Shown here piece after piece: positions 25,487-34,820 of a DNA stretch of 64,000 nt; within the stretch, counting starts at the first letter, position 1; each line of letters starts with the position of its first letter. The DNA is from Marinomonas posidonica_A (lineage in GTDB: Bacteria; Pseudomonadota; Gammaproteobacteria; Pseudomonadales; Marinomonadaceae). Location of the stretch: NCBI RefSeq assembly GCF_043643765.1, contig NZ_JBHZSP010000015.1, positions 17,339 to 81,338 on the forward strand, in the 5' to 3' direction. The position numbers and the translations under genes are program-made. The notes below the pieces were generated by a model, which saw only the letters and a list, made by a program, of their open reading frames with translations, did no database searches and was not told where the DNA came from.

Positions 25487-26848
25487 TTACCATGTCAGCC
25501 AAATACGTAATGCAGAAATCGGTTTTCTAAACAGATAATAAAATACCGTGGTGTTTTCACCATAAAGCTTCGCTAAGCCTTTTTTACCAAGGCGAATCCG
25601 CTCATCTTTTTGCTCGAACTTAGCTTTGAGCCGAAGCGCATATTGACCTTCTTGTGTCGGCGTTGCCTTATAAGCCATGCTTTCTAATGTCGCCTTAATC
25701 GGGTTGGACGGATCACTGTTTAAAAACAACAGCACATGGGAGCCGATTTCCAAATCAATAGCATCTTGTAGTGGTAGACGAATATCTAAAGCCGTGTCGT
25801 TCGGATCAGCTATGGTCATGATGGATTCACCCAAAGACAAAGGCTTACCAATCCAATCCCCTTGGCTATCGAAGATTGCCACACCGTCATAAGGCGCTCG
25901 TAACACAGTACGTTCTAATTGTTGCTGTAGATAATCCACATCTAGCTTAGCCTGTGCTTGCTTGCCTTCAAGAACCGCCAGCGCCGCTTTGCGGCGTTCA
26001 TCTCTAAAAGATTGCTGTTGCGCCATCCTCAACTCCGCTCGACTGACGGCATAGGTTTGTCTAGCGGCTTCTAATCTTTGTTGTAACTCACGGGAATCTA
26101 AATGCACTATTTCTTGATCTGCGGCCACCAATTCATTCGGTTTAACCAAAATTTTATCTACGACACCGTTCATTGGCGCACGAACAATATTTGGCTGCGA
26201 AGGTACAATATCCGCTGATGCAACAACCGATTGTCGTACCGGGATCATCGAAATTAATGCCATGACAGCAATGCCTGCTAACCACCAGCGACCACGCTTC
26301 TGACTACTCGGTAGTAAACGCGATTTACGACTGAATGCCTGCCAAGCATGTCCATAACTACTCAATAGAAACGTCAGTAACCTTTTTTCTCTTAGGTTTA
26401 CCTCCTCTTCTTTCGCTAAGAGTAGACCCGCGACAATCTCCCCATGAGTGTTTTTGATTGGCAGCCAAATTAGATGAGAAGGGAAGTATTCAGCATAGCG
26501 AATCGCATCTTCTTGCTCCATTTTCTGGGGATCAACTCGATGTATTCGATCCGCTTTTTCTGTCTGTAAAACGCCTTTACACAAAGCATTCACCCAAGTA
26601 CAAAAAGGCGAGCTCGCGTCGACATCCACCAATCCAGACGCACCAACAAGCACCTTGCTATCACTTCGCCATAATAGACTTTGACGATATTCCAATAACA
26701 AGCGAGTTTCGTTTAAGACAATAAATTGCAGTTCGTCTAAGGTATTGGCTAAACGCGCTTTCTCTTCAATCTGCAATAGATCAAGTAATGCATGCTCTAC
26801 CGAATTATCTGGCGATTTTTTTGTCTCTTGTGGGGAGGTTTTACTCAT
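25487..26848 (-). CDS. GAF-like/HlyD inner-membrane adaptor
   Basis: A 453-residue protein. Residues 20-165 form a cytosolic domain that looks GAF-like (HALLDLLQIEEKARLANTLDELQFIVLNETRLLL, then LIWLPIKNTHGEIVAGLLLAKEE). One membrane helix at about 187-205 is followed by a periplasmic adaptor: lipoyl half-motifs (IVRAPMNGVVDKILVKPNELV and TVLRAPYDGVAIFDSQGDWIG) around a coiled coil (250-310), and a beta-barrel end. The cytosolic domain could sense or dock something, replacing part of the missing ATPase (inference). It overlaps the preceding adaptor gene by four bases. Confidence 0.82.
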   Translation of the reverse strand: MSKTSPQETKKSPDNSVEHALLDLLQIEEKARLANTLDELQFIVLNETRLLLEYRQSLLWRSDSKVLVGASGLVDVDASSPFCTWVNALCKGVLQTEKADRIHRVDPQKMEQEDAIRYAEYFPSHLIWLPIKNTHGEIVAGLLLAKEEEVNLREKRLLTFLLSSYGHAWQAFSRKSRLLPSSQKRGRWWLAGIAVMALISMIPVRQSVVASADIVPSQPNIVRAPMNGVVDKILVKPNELVAADQEIVHLDSRELQQRLEAARQTYAVSRAELRMAQQQSFRDERRKAALAVLEGKQAQAKLDVDYLQQQLERTVLRAPYDGVAIFDSQGDWIGKPLSLGESIMTIADPNDTALDIRLPLQDAIDLEIGSHVLLFLNSDPSNPIKATLESMAYKATPTQEGQYALRLKAKFEQKDERIRLGKKGLAKLYGENTTVFYYLFRKPISALRIWLTW

Positions 26849-27603
26849 GGTGCCGTCACTTTTTTATGGGCAAACACAGCACTGCCACTCATTCCAGGAA
26901 GCAAACGATTCTGCGGCTTTGAAGTAATCTGACCAAATACGGAGAACGACTGACTAAGAGGGTCTATTACCGCACCAAGCCGTGTTACTTTGGCATCATA
27001 TTCTTGCTCGGTTTCATCTAGCCTAACTTTGAAACCATCACCAATATTAATGCGTCGTACCCAGTTTGACGGCACAATTAATTCAACGACAAAAGCATGG
27101 TTGTCATAAATTTCTAACAGTGGCTCGCCTTCTGAGACGAATTCACCTTGCTCAACCAAACGCTTAGAGATACGACCAGAGAAAGGTGCATTTATAGCGC
27201 AACGCTTTACCATGACTTCGCCTATATTTCGCTCCGCTTTCGCCATAATAAGAGCAGATTCAGCCTGACTAACGTCCATTACACTGATCGATTGAAGGTT
27301 ATCCAGACGTTGAGCAATATCTTGTTTTTTCTGTGCGGTATTTTCGGCGGCTATTGCATAGTTCAGCTTGGCTCGATAAATTTCGCAATCAAAATTCACC
27401 AATTCCTGACCCTTTTTGAAGGTTTGACCTTCACGCCAATCCAGTTGCTTAATTCGCCCTGTCAATTGACTCGACAATACCATCTGATCTTTCGCTTTGA
27501 GCTGAACACGAATTGGATAGTGTTCAGCCTCAGCATGTAGTCCTGTTGAAAGAATAAAGCCACTGCATAATAAAGCTGCGGCTATTGGGAAACGATAAAA
27601 CAT
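26845..27603 (-). CDS. Periplasmic adaptor (RND/MFP-type HlyD protein)
   Basis: A 252-residue exported adaptor with signal peptide 1-24 (ILSTGLHAEA). It has the two half-lipoyl motifs (LSSQLTGRIKQLDWREGQTFKKGQELVNFDC and INAPFSGRISKRLVEQGEFVSEGEPLLEI) around a short coiled coil and a beta-barrel domain. It is shorter than RND adaptors and no RND pump is nearby. It overlaps the TolC gene end by one base and the next adaptor by four, so the three are made together. It probably bridges the inner-membrane components and the TolC-like channel. Confidence 0.88.
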   Translation of the reverse strand: MFYRFPIAAALLCSGFILSTGLHAEAEHYPIRVQLKAKDQMVLSSQLTGRIKQLDWREGQTFKKGQELVNFDCEIYRAKLNYAIAAENTAQKKQDIAQRLDNLQSISVMDVSQAESALIMAKAERNIGEVMVKRCAINAPFSGRISKRLVEQGEFVSEGEPLLEIYDNHAFVVELIVPSNWVRRINIGDGFKVRLDETEQEYDAKVTRLGAVIDPLSQSFSVFGQITSKPQNRLLPGMSGSAVFAHKKVTAP

Positions 27604-29291
27604 TATTGCCCCGTATAGTTGGTGTAGTCGTTTACTTCAACACTCTGCAAGGAACCGCCCCCCTCAGAATCACGAACAAAATGCAACTCAACGGGTGCCA
27701 CCACGCCTGTTATCGCTGTTTGACTTGCTATTACTGTCTTTTTAGCTAAGTTTGATCTCTTTGAAGGAACAACAGCAGAAACGGGTAATTTTCCAGAATC
27801 CAAAAGACGACTTTGAGACGTAATTGCGTCCGTCAAATCTTGCACACTATGACTCGCTACTTTTGCTGGCAATGGATCTAAACCTGTCGCTTGAAAGACC
27901 GAGCCATAAGCACTCTGCATTTGTGCAAAACTCAAGTCACGACTGCGCATAACCAACACACTTTCCGTCGTCATTCGAACTCTTTCAACCAAAGACTGTG
28001 CGTTATTCTTATAAGCGCCAGAGGTTTGTTTAAGAATGGCATTTTGCACTCTTAAGAGTTCTGACATGCGTTCAAATTGATTTCTAGCCTGCTCATGTTG
28101 TTGCCATGCAATGTTCACCTGAGTAAGCACAGCCATACGTAAAGCTTGACGACGCAAATCCGCTACAGACTGTTTAGCTTCCCCTAAACGCTTGATATCG
28201 GAATAAGAGAAAACATTTAATAAGTTCCAACTAACTTGTACGCCTGCATCAGCCCAATCATTATTTGCTAAATAACTATTACTACTATAGTGAGTACCCA
28301 CAAACAATGAAGCTCCAGGCATTAAGCGTGTAAGAGCTGAACGTGTATCTAAAGCAACATTGCGCGCACGATACGCTTCTTCATTAATTTCTGGACGATT
28401 CACCATCGCCATAGCCTCCAGATCCTCTAACGAATACTGCAAGTTCGTTGGCAATACTCTTTCTTCTGCTAACTGGTAGCGCGTCGCTGGCGGCAAGTTC
28501 ATCAGAGAAGCTAAAGTCGACTTAGAGGCTAAAAGATCACTTTCTAATGTTTCTAATCGACTGATCATTTCTAACAAACTTTTCTGATATTTAAGCGCTT
28601 CAAGTGGTGCAATCAATCGCTCTTTTTCTGTTTTTTTGGCATTTTCTAACGCTGCATAAGCCTCTTTAAGCGTTTCTTTCACCACAGGTTGTAATTGTTG
28701 AGCCGTCATTGCATCCCAATACGCTCTACGGACTTTTTGTATGATATCGGCAATAACACTGCGTCTGCGCTCTTCCGCTGCAAGAATGTTGTTTGCTTGG
28801 GCTTTCGAACCAAAATAGCCAACACCAAAGTCTAAAATATTCCAAGACACACTCAAGTTAGCCGTACTAGACGATTTATCTTGGCTAGTAGACGACACTA
28901 AAGATTGTGTACCTGTAGCAAGCGATTTGCTAGACGAGGCGGCTTCATTGTTACGAGTTGTCCAGCCTGCACTGGCAGCAACTTGAGGCAACATATCAAA
29001 ATTCTTCAGATCTAACACATGCTCTTCAGCAAGTTTTTCCATCAAAGAAAGACGCTCTTGAAGGTTGTATTTAACCGCACGAGCCATCGCTTCTTCTAAG
29101 CTAATCGGTTTCGTAACTGGCTCTTGATTTTTAAACATAGCATCACGATCAGATGCCACTAACGCCATTTTTTGATCAAGAGTAATTGGTGTCGGTGTCA
29201 CAGAACACGCCGCTAACGTGGCAATCAAAGCGCCACCTGTTACCAAACGAGTTACGCTTTTTCCCTTAAATTTTGTTTGTTTTATGTTCAC
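27603..29291 (-). CDS. TolC-like outer-membrane channel lipoprotein
   Basis: Outer-membrane efflux/secretion channel subunit of 562 residues. The long signal peptide ends in TLAAC with lipid cysteine 29. Two OEP repeats are visible (NLQERLSLMEKLAEEHVLDLKN onward and RRQALRMAVLTQVNIAWQQHEQARNQFERM onward), with long helices typical of the periplasmic tunnel. A C-terminal extension of about 90 residues beyond the second repeat is Ser/Val-rich and unusual. It sits 48 bases after the LEPR-protein gene and is the only such channel in the window. Confidence 0.88.
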   Translation of the reverse strand: MNIKQTKFKGKSVTRLVTGGALIATLAACSVTPTPITLDQKMALVASDRDAMFKNQEPVTKPISLEEAMARAVKYNLQERLSLMEKLAEEHVLDLKNFDMLPQVAASAGWTTRNNEAASSSKSLATGTQSLVSSTSQDKSSSTANLSVSWNILDFGVGYFGSKAQANNILAAEERRRSVIADIIQKVRRAYWDAMTAQQLQPVVKETLKEAYAALENAKKTEKERLIAPLEALKYQKSLLEMISRLETLESDLLASKSTLASLMNLPPATRYQLAEERVLPTNLQYSLEDLEAMAMVNRPEINEEAYRARNVALDTRSALTRLMPGASLFVGTHYSSNSYLANNDWADAGVQVSWNLLNVFSYSDIKRLGEAKQSVADLRRQALRMAVLTQVNIAWQQHEQARNQFERMSELLRVQNAILKQTSGAYKNNAQSLVERVRMTTESVLVMRSRDLSFAQMQSAYGSVFQATGLDPLPAKVASHSVQDLTDAITSQSRLLDSGKLPVSAVVPSKRSNLAKKTVIASQTAITGVVAPVELHFVRDSEGGGSLQSVEVNDYTNYTGQ

Positions 29292-29339
29292 ATCAAAACC
29301 TTAATAATTGTGTTCTACGTCATCTTTAAGTAGATAAAT

Positions 29340-32300
29340 TTAGTTAGCAGAAAATTCAGTAAGTAAAATTCGGCTCTTCTCAGATACAGACAATTGGCTT
29401 GCTTCTTTTACTTGTTGGGTTAACGAGGGAGCAGAAGAACCCTTGTCGGCAGCGCCTTCGTTTTCAGATCCATCACTTTGCAAATCGGCCGAATCGTCAT
29501 GTTGAATATCCAATATCACAGGAACCACGGATTGATTACCGTCTTTGTCGATTACCAATACTTGTAATTCCAATGCTTCGCCAGATTTCAACGTGTCTTT
29601 AGACACACTTAATTCCAGGGTGTCAGGGTCTAGCGTCACCCCTTCTGGTAAAGCCGCCCCATTAGCAAGTGAAACTGATACGATTTGCTTTTCTTCTGAT
29701 GACATCACACTGTCCGCTAAAGAAAACTGAACACTGTCTGAGGATGCAGAAAAAGAGATAGACGCTCTGACGAAAGGCTCAACAGGTAAAGTGCTGAAAC
29801 TAGAAGCATCTCCAAGTACGCTATCTAAAACGTTAAAAGCAGGTGACGGAGCAACTCTGGACGGTATATCAAAAGAGCGGGATTCTATCGCGGAGGCAGG
29901 TTCACCAACTCCTGAAGTCGTAACATCATTCACAACATCGTTCACGACACTCGGGACGATGTCCGAACCACCTTGATCCGTCGCCACATCTACCACAGAG
30001 GTCGTTTGGTATACAACGAGTGAAATGTCTAGCTGCACCGAGTTATCAAGATCATTCGTAGCCGTTAACACTAACGTCCATTCACCAGCACTATTCGCTG
30101 TACCAGATAGAATCCGAGTTTCAGGGTCAAACGAGAAGCCATCAGGCAATCCAGACAAAGACAAAATTAACTCGCCGCCTTCATATGGGTTGGTTACTAG
30201 GTTTTCTGGAAGCGTTAAGAGCAACTCATCTCCCAATGGCATATCAGGAATAACAACACCACCGGATATGATAGGAGAACCATTAACAAGAGCCTCTATT
30301 GAACCATTAAAGACCTCACTAATCGCAGCACCATCATTCATTGTCACTGAGAAATTTAGCACCCCATCTTCCGCTAAACTTTCATTTTGAAAAGCAACGC
30401 TTCGTAATAAAGCATCCGCTTCAGATTGAGTCAGATCGCCTGTAATAGTAATCGTTAATTCACCATTACTCTGCTGAGTAAAGCTTCCGACTACGGCGCC
30501 TTGATATGACACACTTTCACCCTCAAGCGTGAAATCGCTGCCTTCGTTCAGGCTATAAAGATCTTCTCCGCTCGCATCCATACGAGTTACTGTCAAACTA
30601 ACGCCGTTGTAGTTATCTTGAGCATCCAATTCCGCATCAGATAGATCGATAGTTGGGAAAATAATGGCCGGGCCTTTAGCAATATCATATTTAGGGGCTT
30701 CTAAGGTTTCGACTTTATAAATACTAAGGCTGGCATCCTTTACAAATACGCTTCCATCTTCGAGTACAGAAAGCGCTCCATCATTTTCCAAAGGTGCTTG
30801 CTGAACAGTATCTATGAGAATCAGTCCACCATCTTCGCCCACTAAATAACGTACCAATGAACCATCAGATGCCAACACATAAAGCTGATCGTTTTCCTCA
30901 TTAAGAGCAACATCAGTAACATTATCGACGGCAAGCTCTTGCACACTAACAAACGTCAATTGCTTATTATCAGCGTCATAAGAGAAGGTCTGTAAACCTT
31001 CATTACTCATCAGATAAACAGTGCTTCCATCTTCAGTTACGACACTGTGATTTATTGAACTCATGGAGACACTACTGCCCAAAGTATCGGTCGAGCCATT
31101 ACGGATATACGCAGTCCAATCCAGCCCTGAATCAGTTCGTTCTAATACAATTAACGTATTGTCAGTAAAAGTAGCCGCTACAAACACATAATCATTTGTT
31201 ACGGTGATGCTGCTAGGCTGATACAAATAAGGTTCGCTCCATGAAGCACTCATTGTTTCAACAAAGGTTAACTCTCCGGTAGTACTATCTCGGTTCATTA
31301 TTCCTAATGCTGAGGAATTAAGAAAATAAAGGTTTTTACCATCTTCTGAAATAACCAGTTCTTTTACCTCACTAAAAGCGTAACCCGTTTCATCTCCATT
31401 AGTGAGAGTTTGAGCAAAACTAAGCTCATTCGTCTCAGTCACACTCAATACAGTCAGAATGCTGCCTTTACTATTAGCAGAGAGCACATAAAGCGATTGA
31501 CCATCCGATGAAACGACCACTTCACTCACCGTCGTAGGAAGCCCTTCAAATACTTCAGGAGCGACATCTTTAAACGCATCATGTGTTGCTTGATAGACCC
31601 ATTCTCCAGTTTCAGCATCTCGTAAATAAACAGCGATATTACCTGTACTATCAGAGACATAAAGAGTACTACCATCACTCGTTACGGTAGACGATGTTAT
31701 GTCACCTAATCCATCTATTTCACTCAGCGAGTCAATGAGGTCAATATCACCTACTGAAAGTAAAGGGTCCTCCGCAACCGTTGGTGCATCGTTTACCTGC
31801 ACAACATTTACTTGCATCACCAGTTCACCGGACAAACCGGCTTGATCTGTTAAAGTGGCTGTTATATCAACCTTAGCGTCAGGGGAATCACTCTCATTAA
31901 GGTATTGAACTTGGCTTAATGCATTTTGCACATCCGACGTGGTCGGAATTGATCCATTGTCTTCTGTAAACGTAATGGTCAACGTACCGTCTTTGTTTAG
32001 GAAGCTCCCGATCACTACACCATCTTTAAGTAAATCATTACCTACTACGGAAAGACCATTTTCTTCTGTAAATTCCAAAACATGATCGAATGAATCACTG
32101 TCCACAGAGACCACCAAAGTCGCCCCATGATAGTTACCTAGCCCTCCGTTATAGGAGTCCATTTGAGTATCGGAAATCGTCGTACCCGTAAATACAGGAA
32201 CAGCAGCAGTGTTCTCTGTATAAGAGACAGAATCAACACTACTAGCCACGCTAGGGGCTTCGTTCTCTTGTTCTGCAGCAGCCAAGGTAATAACGGCACT

Positions 32301-34781
32301 TCCCTCACGGAAGGTAGTTGACTTTTCACCTGTGTCGCCAGAAGCAAGTCTTTCATTAATGGTGAGCGTTACATTTTTCTGACCGCCCACCTCACTACCA
32401 TTATATTTGTAGGTTATGCTATCTATAGTACTAGCAGCATCTTCTGCCGTGGTACTGGCTGAAAGATAAATAAGAACCTCTGTCTCACCGCTATCTAAAA
32501 GCGTTAAACGATATTGAAAGCCATTAACATTTTTAAAGCCCATTGAATCAAAACTAATTTTTGCTGAACCGACCTTCAAAACATCGTCACTGGTTGCATT
32601 ATCGAACGTGAGCACAATTTGGTTGACGGGCTGATCAGCCTCTATGGTATCGATGGAGGTATTCTGAAATAGAGGAATATAGTCATCACCTAAGTGATAG
32701 GTTGGCGTTAACGGTGTTGTCTCTAGCGTAGCTGGGTTATTTACGCCGACTAAATCAACCGTGACATTCGTCTTACTTTGATTTCCATCACCGTCATCCA
32801 CAGTAATAACAAAAACGGGAGAACCATCATTCGCAGCAGGATCATTGCTGGTATTAAAGTAGGTAATTTGACGAAGCACATCTTGCGCGACTTGCTGAGA
32901 AACGGAAGAAGTAAAGGTTACAGTAAGCTCATTATTGACTAATGCAAAGGTTGCAATTTCACTGTTATCCAAGAAAATCTTGTCATCTGAAAGGGTCAAC
33001 CCATTGACCTCTAAAAAACCAAAAGCATCTTCTGGTGAAGCGCCAGATTCCCGAGCGATGGTGTAGCTAGCACCATTGTAGTTGTCTAACGCATCCAACT
33101 CAGAATCACTGACAACACCGGTAGGAAGCAAGACAACTTCAAGGGGCATAGTCACATTAAGGGTACTTTCATTTCCAGCGCCGTCGTCAAGCGTCACAAC
33201 AAACTCAACAGAACGACTTCCAACAACAGGATCATTACTGGTGCTGCTATAGGTAATTTGGCGCAAAACATCGGTCACTACTTGCTGAGAGACAGACGAT
33301 GTAAAGGTCACCGTCAGCTGATTGTCGACCACCGAAAAGGTCGCAACTTCCTGGTAGTTCAGTTCAATCGAGCCGGTTCGTGTTAGCTCGAAACCATTTG
33401 CGTCGATAAAACCAAAAGAATCTTCTGGCAAAGCACCTGACTGACGGACAAAGGTATAACTGGCGCCATTATAGTCCTCTAAAGCACCTAACTCAGCATC
33501 ACTCACTACCCCCTTAGGAAGCACAACAGAAGCATCACCGCCTTCGGTATAACTTACTGAAGGAATAGAGAGTTTAAAGGTACTGATACTTCTATCTTCC
33601 ACCAGAATAAAGGTAGAACCATCAGCATTTAATGCAGCGGTCTTAATACCTCTTTCACCAACCAATGTGCTTACTTTTTTTAAGGTTGACCCTTCTTGTA
33701 AGAAGGTGTCGATACTGTTACCCAACACCAAAACCCCAGTGCCATCTAATGTCGCAAGAATATCTCGTGCATCAGCAGACACTTCATAGCTATCTTTTAA
33801 GACAAGCGCGCCCTCGTCATCAAAGACCATGGTCAGTAAGCTTGTGCCATTATCTTCATTTAAAGCAAAAACCGTTTCACCATCGCTAGACACAGCAATG
33901 GATTGAATATAATAAGCGTCTGCGATGCCTTCTACGGAACTGATATAAGTCAGTGCACCATCTTCTTCAATGGAAAATAGCGTTAAAACACTGTCATCCC
34001 CATTGCCACCAACAAACATGGTGTTGCCATCTTCGCTGACGAATAAACGTCGCGCACCGGTTAGACCATCAACACCATCTGTCTCGTTACTGTAACTATG
34101 CGCTAAACTTAAAGTACCATCATCTTGAGTCGCCAAAACAAACACACTATCTGCTCCGGCAACATACAAATAACCATTGGACGCCGTCACGTCTTCCACA
34201 AAAGTGGATATATTATCAATACCAAACTCACTAAAATCAGTATTGCCCAACAAGCTCAATTCGCCGGTTGTTGCGTCCCGACTAAAGACCACCATGCTAT
34301 TGTCTGTCTCACCGTATACATATAAGAGGCTTTGATCTTCTGATAGACGTACAATAGAAGCACCAGCTAGGCCATCAATCGCGACGGTAGAATCAAATTC
34401 AAACGTATCCCAATTAAACTCTCCACTAAGGTTATATTCGGTATCAATAGACGTTAACGAGCCATCTTCCTCTACGCTATAAACAACCACAGATGAAGAA
34501 TATTCTTCAATATCCCACGCATCGGTATTACCAGCGTTAACAGAATACGCAAATTTACCATCTGCACTAAAAATCAAATCATTAGCACTTGCAGAGACAT
34601 CAGCAACAAGCTCAAATGAAGTTGATTCCGCAGCAACCTCCGGCGCTTCATTTGCCTCAGTAGAGTTCGACTCCGCACTAGAAACTGCGTCATCAGCACT
34701 AGCAACCCCTGCCGCATCAAACATCAAGCGAGGCTCAAGCATCAAGCTCAGCGAAGATGACGACTTCCTTTTTAAAAACAT
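29340..34781 (-). CDS. Giant LEPR-motif surface/exported protein
   Basis: A 1813-residue acidic protein without a normal signal peptide. The N-terminus is basic and then carries LEPRLMFDAA at residues 15-24, the motif seen at the start of other very large proteobacterial exported proteins. Layout (approximate): propeller of lactonase/YVTN-type repeats 56-405 (e.g. LFVSEDGNTMFVGGNGDDSV); two 131-residue cadherin-like repeats from 424; two more divergent units to about 1000; a second propeller 1004-1362; another cadherin-like unit to about 1485; a putative-Ig (He_PIG) fold about 1495-1590 (GLPDGFSFDPETRILSGTA); then a linker and a second He_PIG-like segment with a short helical end. No RTX nonapeptides and no sortase or autotransporter parts are visible. 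I infer export by the four downstream gene products and a role in adhesion or matrix. Confidence 0.82.
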   Translation of the reverse strand: MFLKRKSSSSLSLMLEPRLMFDAAGVASADDAVSSAESNSTEANEAPEVAAESTSFELVADVSASANDLIFSADGKFAYSVNAGNTDAWDIEEYSSSVVVYSVEEDGSLTSIDTEYNLSGEFNWDTFEFDSTVAIDGLAGASIVRLSEDQSLLYVYGETDNSMVVFSRDATTGELSLLGNTDFSEFGIDNISTFVEDVTASNGYLYVAGADSVFVLATQDDGTLSLAHSYSNETDGVDGLTGARRLFVSEDGNTMFVGGNGDDSVLTLFSIEEDGALTYISSVEGIADAYYIQSIAVSSDGETVFALNEDNGTSLLTMVFDDEGALVLKDSYEVSADARDILATLDGTGVLVLGNSIDTFLQEGSTLKKVSTLVGERGIKTAALNADGSTFILVEDRSISTFKLSIPSVSYTEGGDASVVLPKGVVSDAELGALEDYNGASYTFVRQSGALPEDSFGFIDANGFELTRTGSIELNYQEVATFSVVDNQLTVTFTSSVSQQVVTDVLRQITYSSTSNDPVVGSRSVEFVVTLDDGAGNESTLNVTMPLEVVLLPTGVVSDSELDALDNYNGASYTIARESGASPEDAFGFLEVNGLTLSDDKIFLDNSEIATFALVNNELTVTFTSSVSQQVAQDVLRQITYFNTSNDPAANDGSPVFVITVDDGDGNQSKTNVTVDLVGVNNPATLETTPLTPTYHLGDDYIPLFQNTSIDTIEADQPVNQIVLTFDNATSDDVLKVGSAKISFDSMGFKNVNGFQYRLTLLDSGETEVLIYLSASTTAEDAASTIDSITYKYNGSEVGGQKNVTLTINERLASGDTGEKSTTFREGSAVITLAAAEQENEAPSVASSVDSVSYTENTAAVPVFTGTTISDTQMDSYNGGLGNYHGATLVVSVDSDSFDHVLEFTEENGLSVVGNDLLKDGVVIGSFLNKDGTLTITFTEDNGSIPTTSDVQNALSQVQYLNESDSPDAKVDITATLTDQAGLSGELVMQVNVVQVNDAPTVAEDPLLSVGDIDLIDSLSEIDGLGDITSSTVTSDGSTLYVSDSTGNIAVYLRDAETGEWVYQATHDAFKDVAPEVFEGLPTTVSEVVVSSDGQSLYVLSANSKGSILTVLSVTETNELSFAQTLTNGDETGYAFSEVKELVISEDGKNLYFLNSSALGIMNRDSTTGELTFVETMSASWSEPYLYQPSSITVTNDYVFVAATFTDNTLIVLERTDSGLDWTAYIRNGSTDTLGSSVSMSSINHSVVTEDGSTVYLMSNEGLQTFSYDADNKQLTFVSVQELAVDNVTDVALNEENDQLYVLASDGSLVRYLVGEDGGLILIDTVQQAPLENDGALSVLEDGSVFVKDASLSIYKVETLEAPKYDIAKGPAIIFPTIDLSDAELDAQDNYNGVSLTVTRMDASGEDLYSLNEGSDFTLEGESVSYQGAVVGSFTQQSNGELTITITGDLTQSEADALLRSVAFQNESLAEDGVLNFSVTMNDGAAISEVFNGSIEALVNGSPIISGGVVIPDMPLGDELLLTLPENLVTNPYEGGELILSLSGLPDGFSFDPETRILSGTANSAGEWTLVLTATNDLDNSVQLDISLVVYQTTSVVDVATDQGGSDIVPSVVNDVVNDVTTSGVGEPASAIESRSFDIPSRVAPSPAFNVLDSVLGDASSFSTLPVEPFVRASISFSASSDSVQFSLADSVMSSEEKQIVSVSLANGAALPEGVTLDPDTLELSVSKDTLKSGEALELQVLVIDKDGNQSVVPVILDIQHDDSADLQSDGSENEGAADKGSSAPSLTQQVKEASQLSVSEKSRILLTEFSAN
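32695..33520 (-). repeat. Tandem cadherin-like repeat inside the giant LEPR gene
   Basis: Two copies of about 393 bp (131 codons) are recognisable by shared protein signatures: VVSDxELxALxxYNGASYT, a SFGF/AFGF block, and TVTFTSSVSQQV followed by DVLRQITY. The nucleotide copies have diverged, so this is an old duplication rather than a recent expansion. Confidence 0.7.
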
Positions 34782-34820
34782 ATAACACCCCTATTCGACT
34801 GAGCCGACTTATGACTCTCT

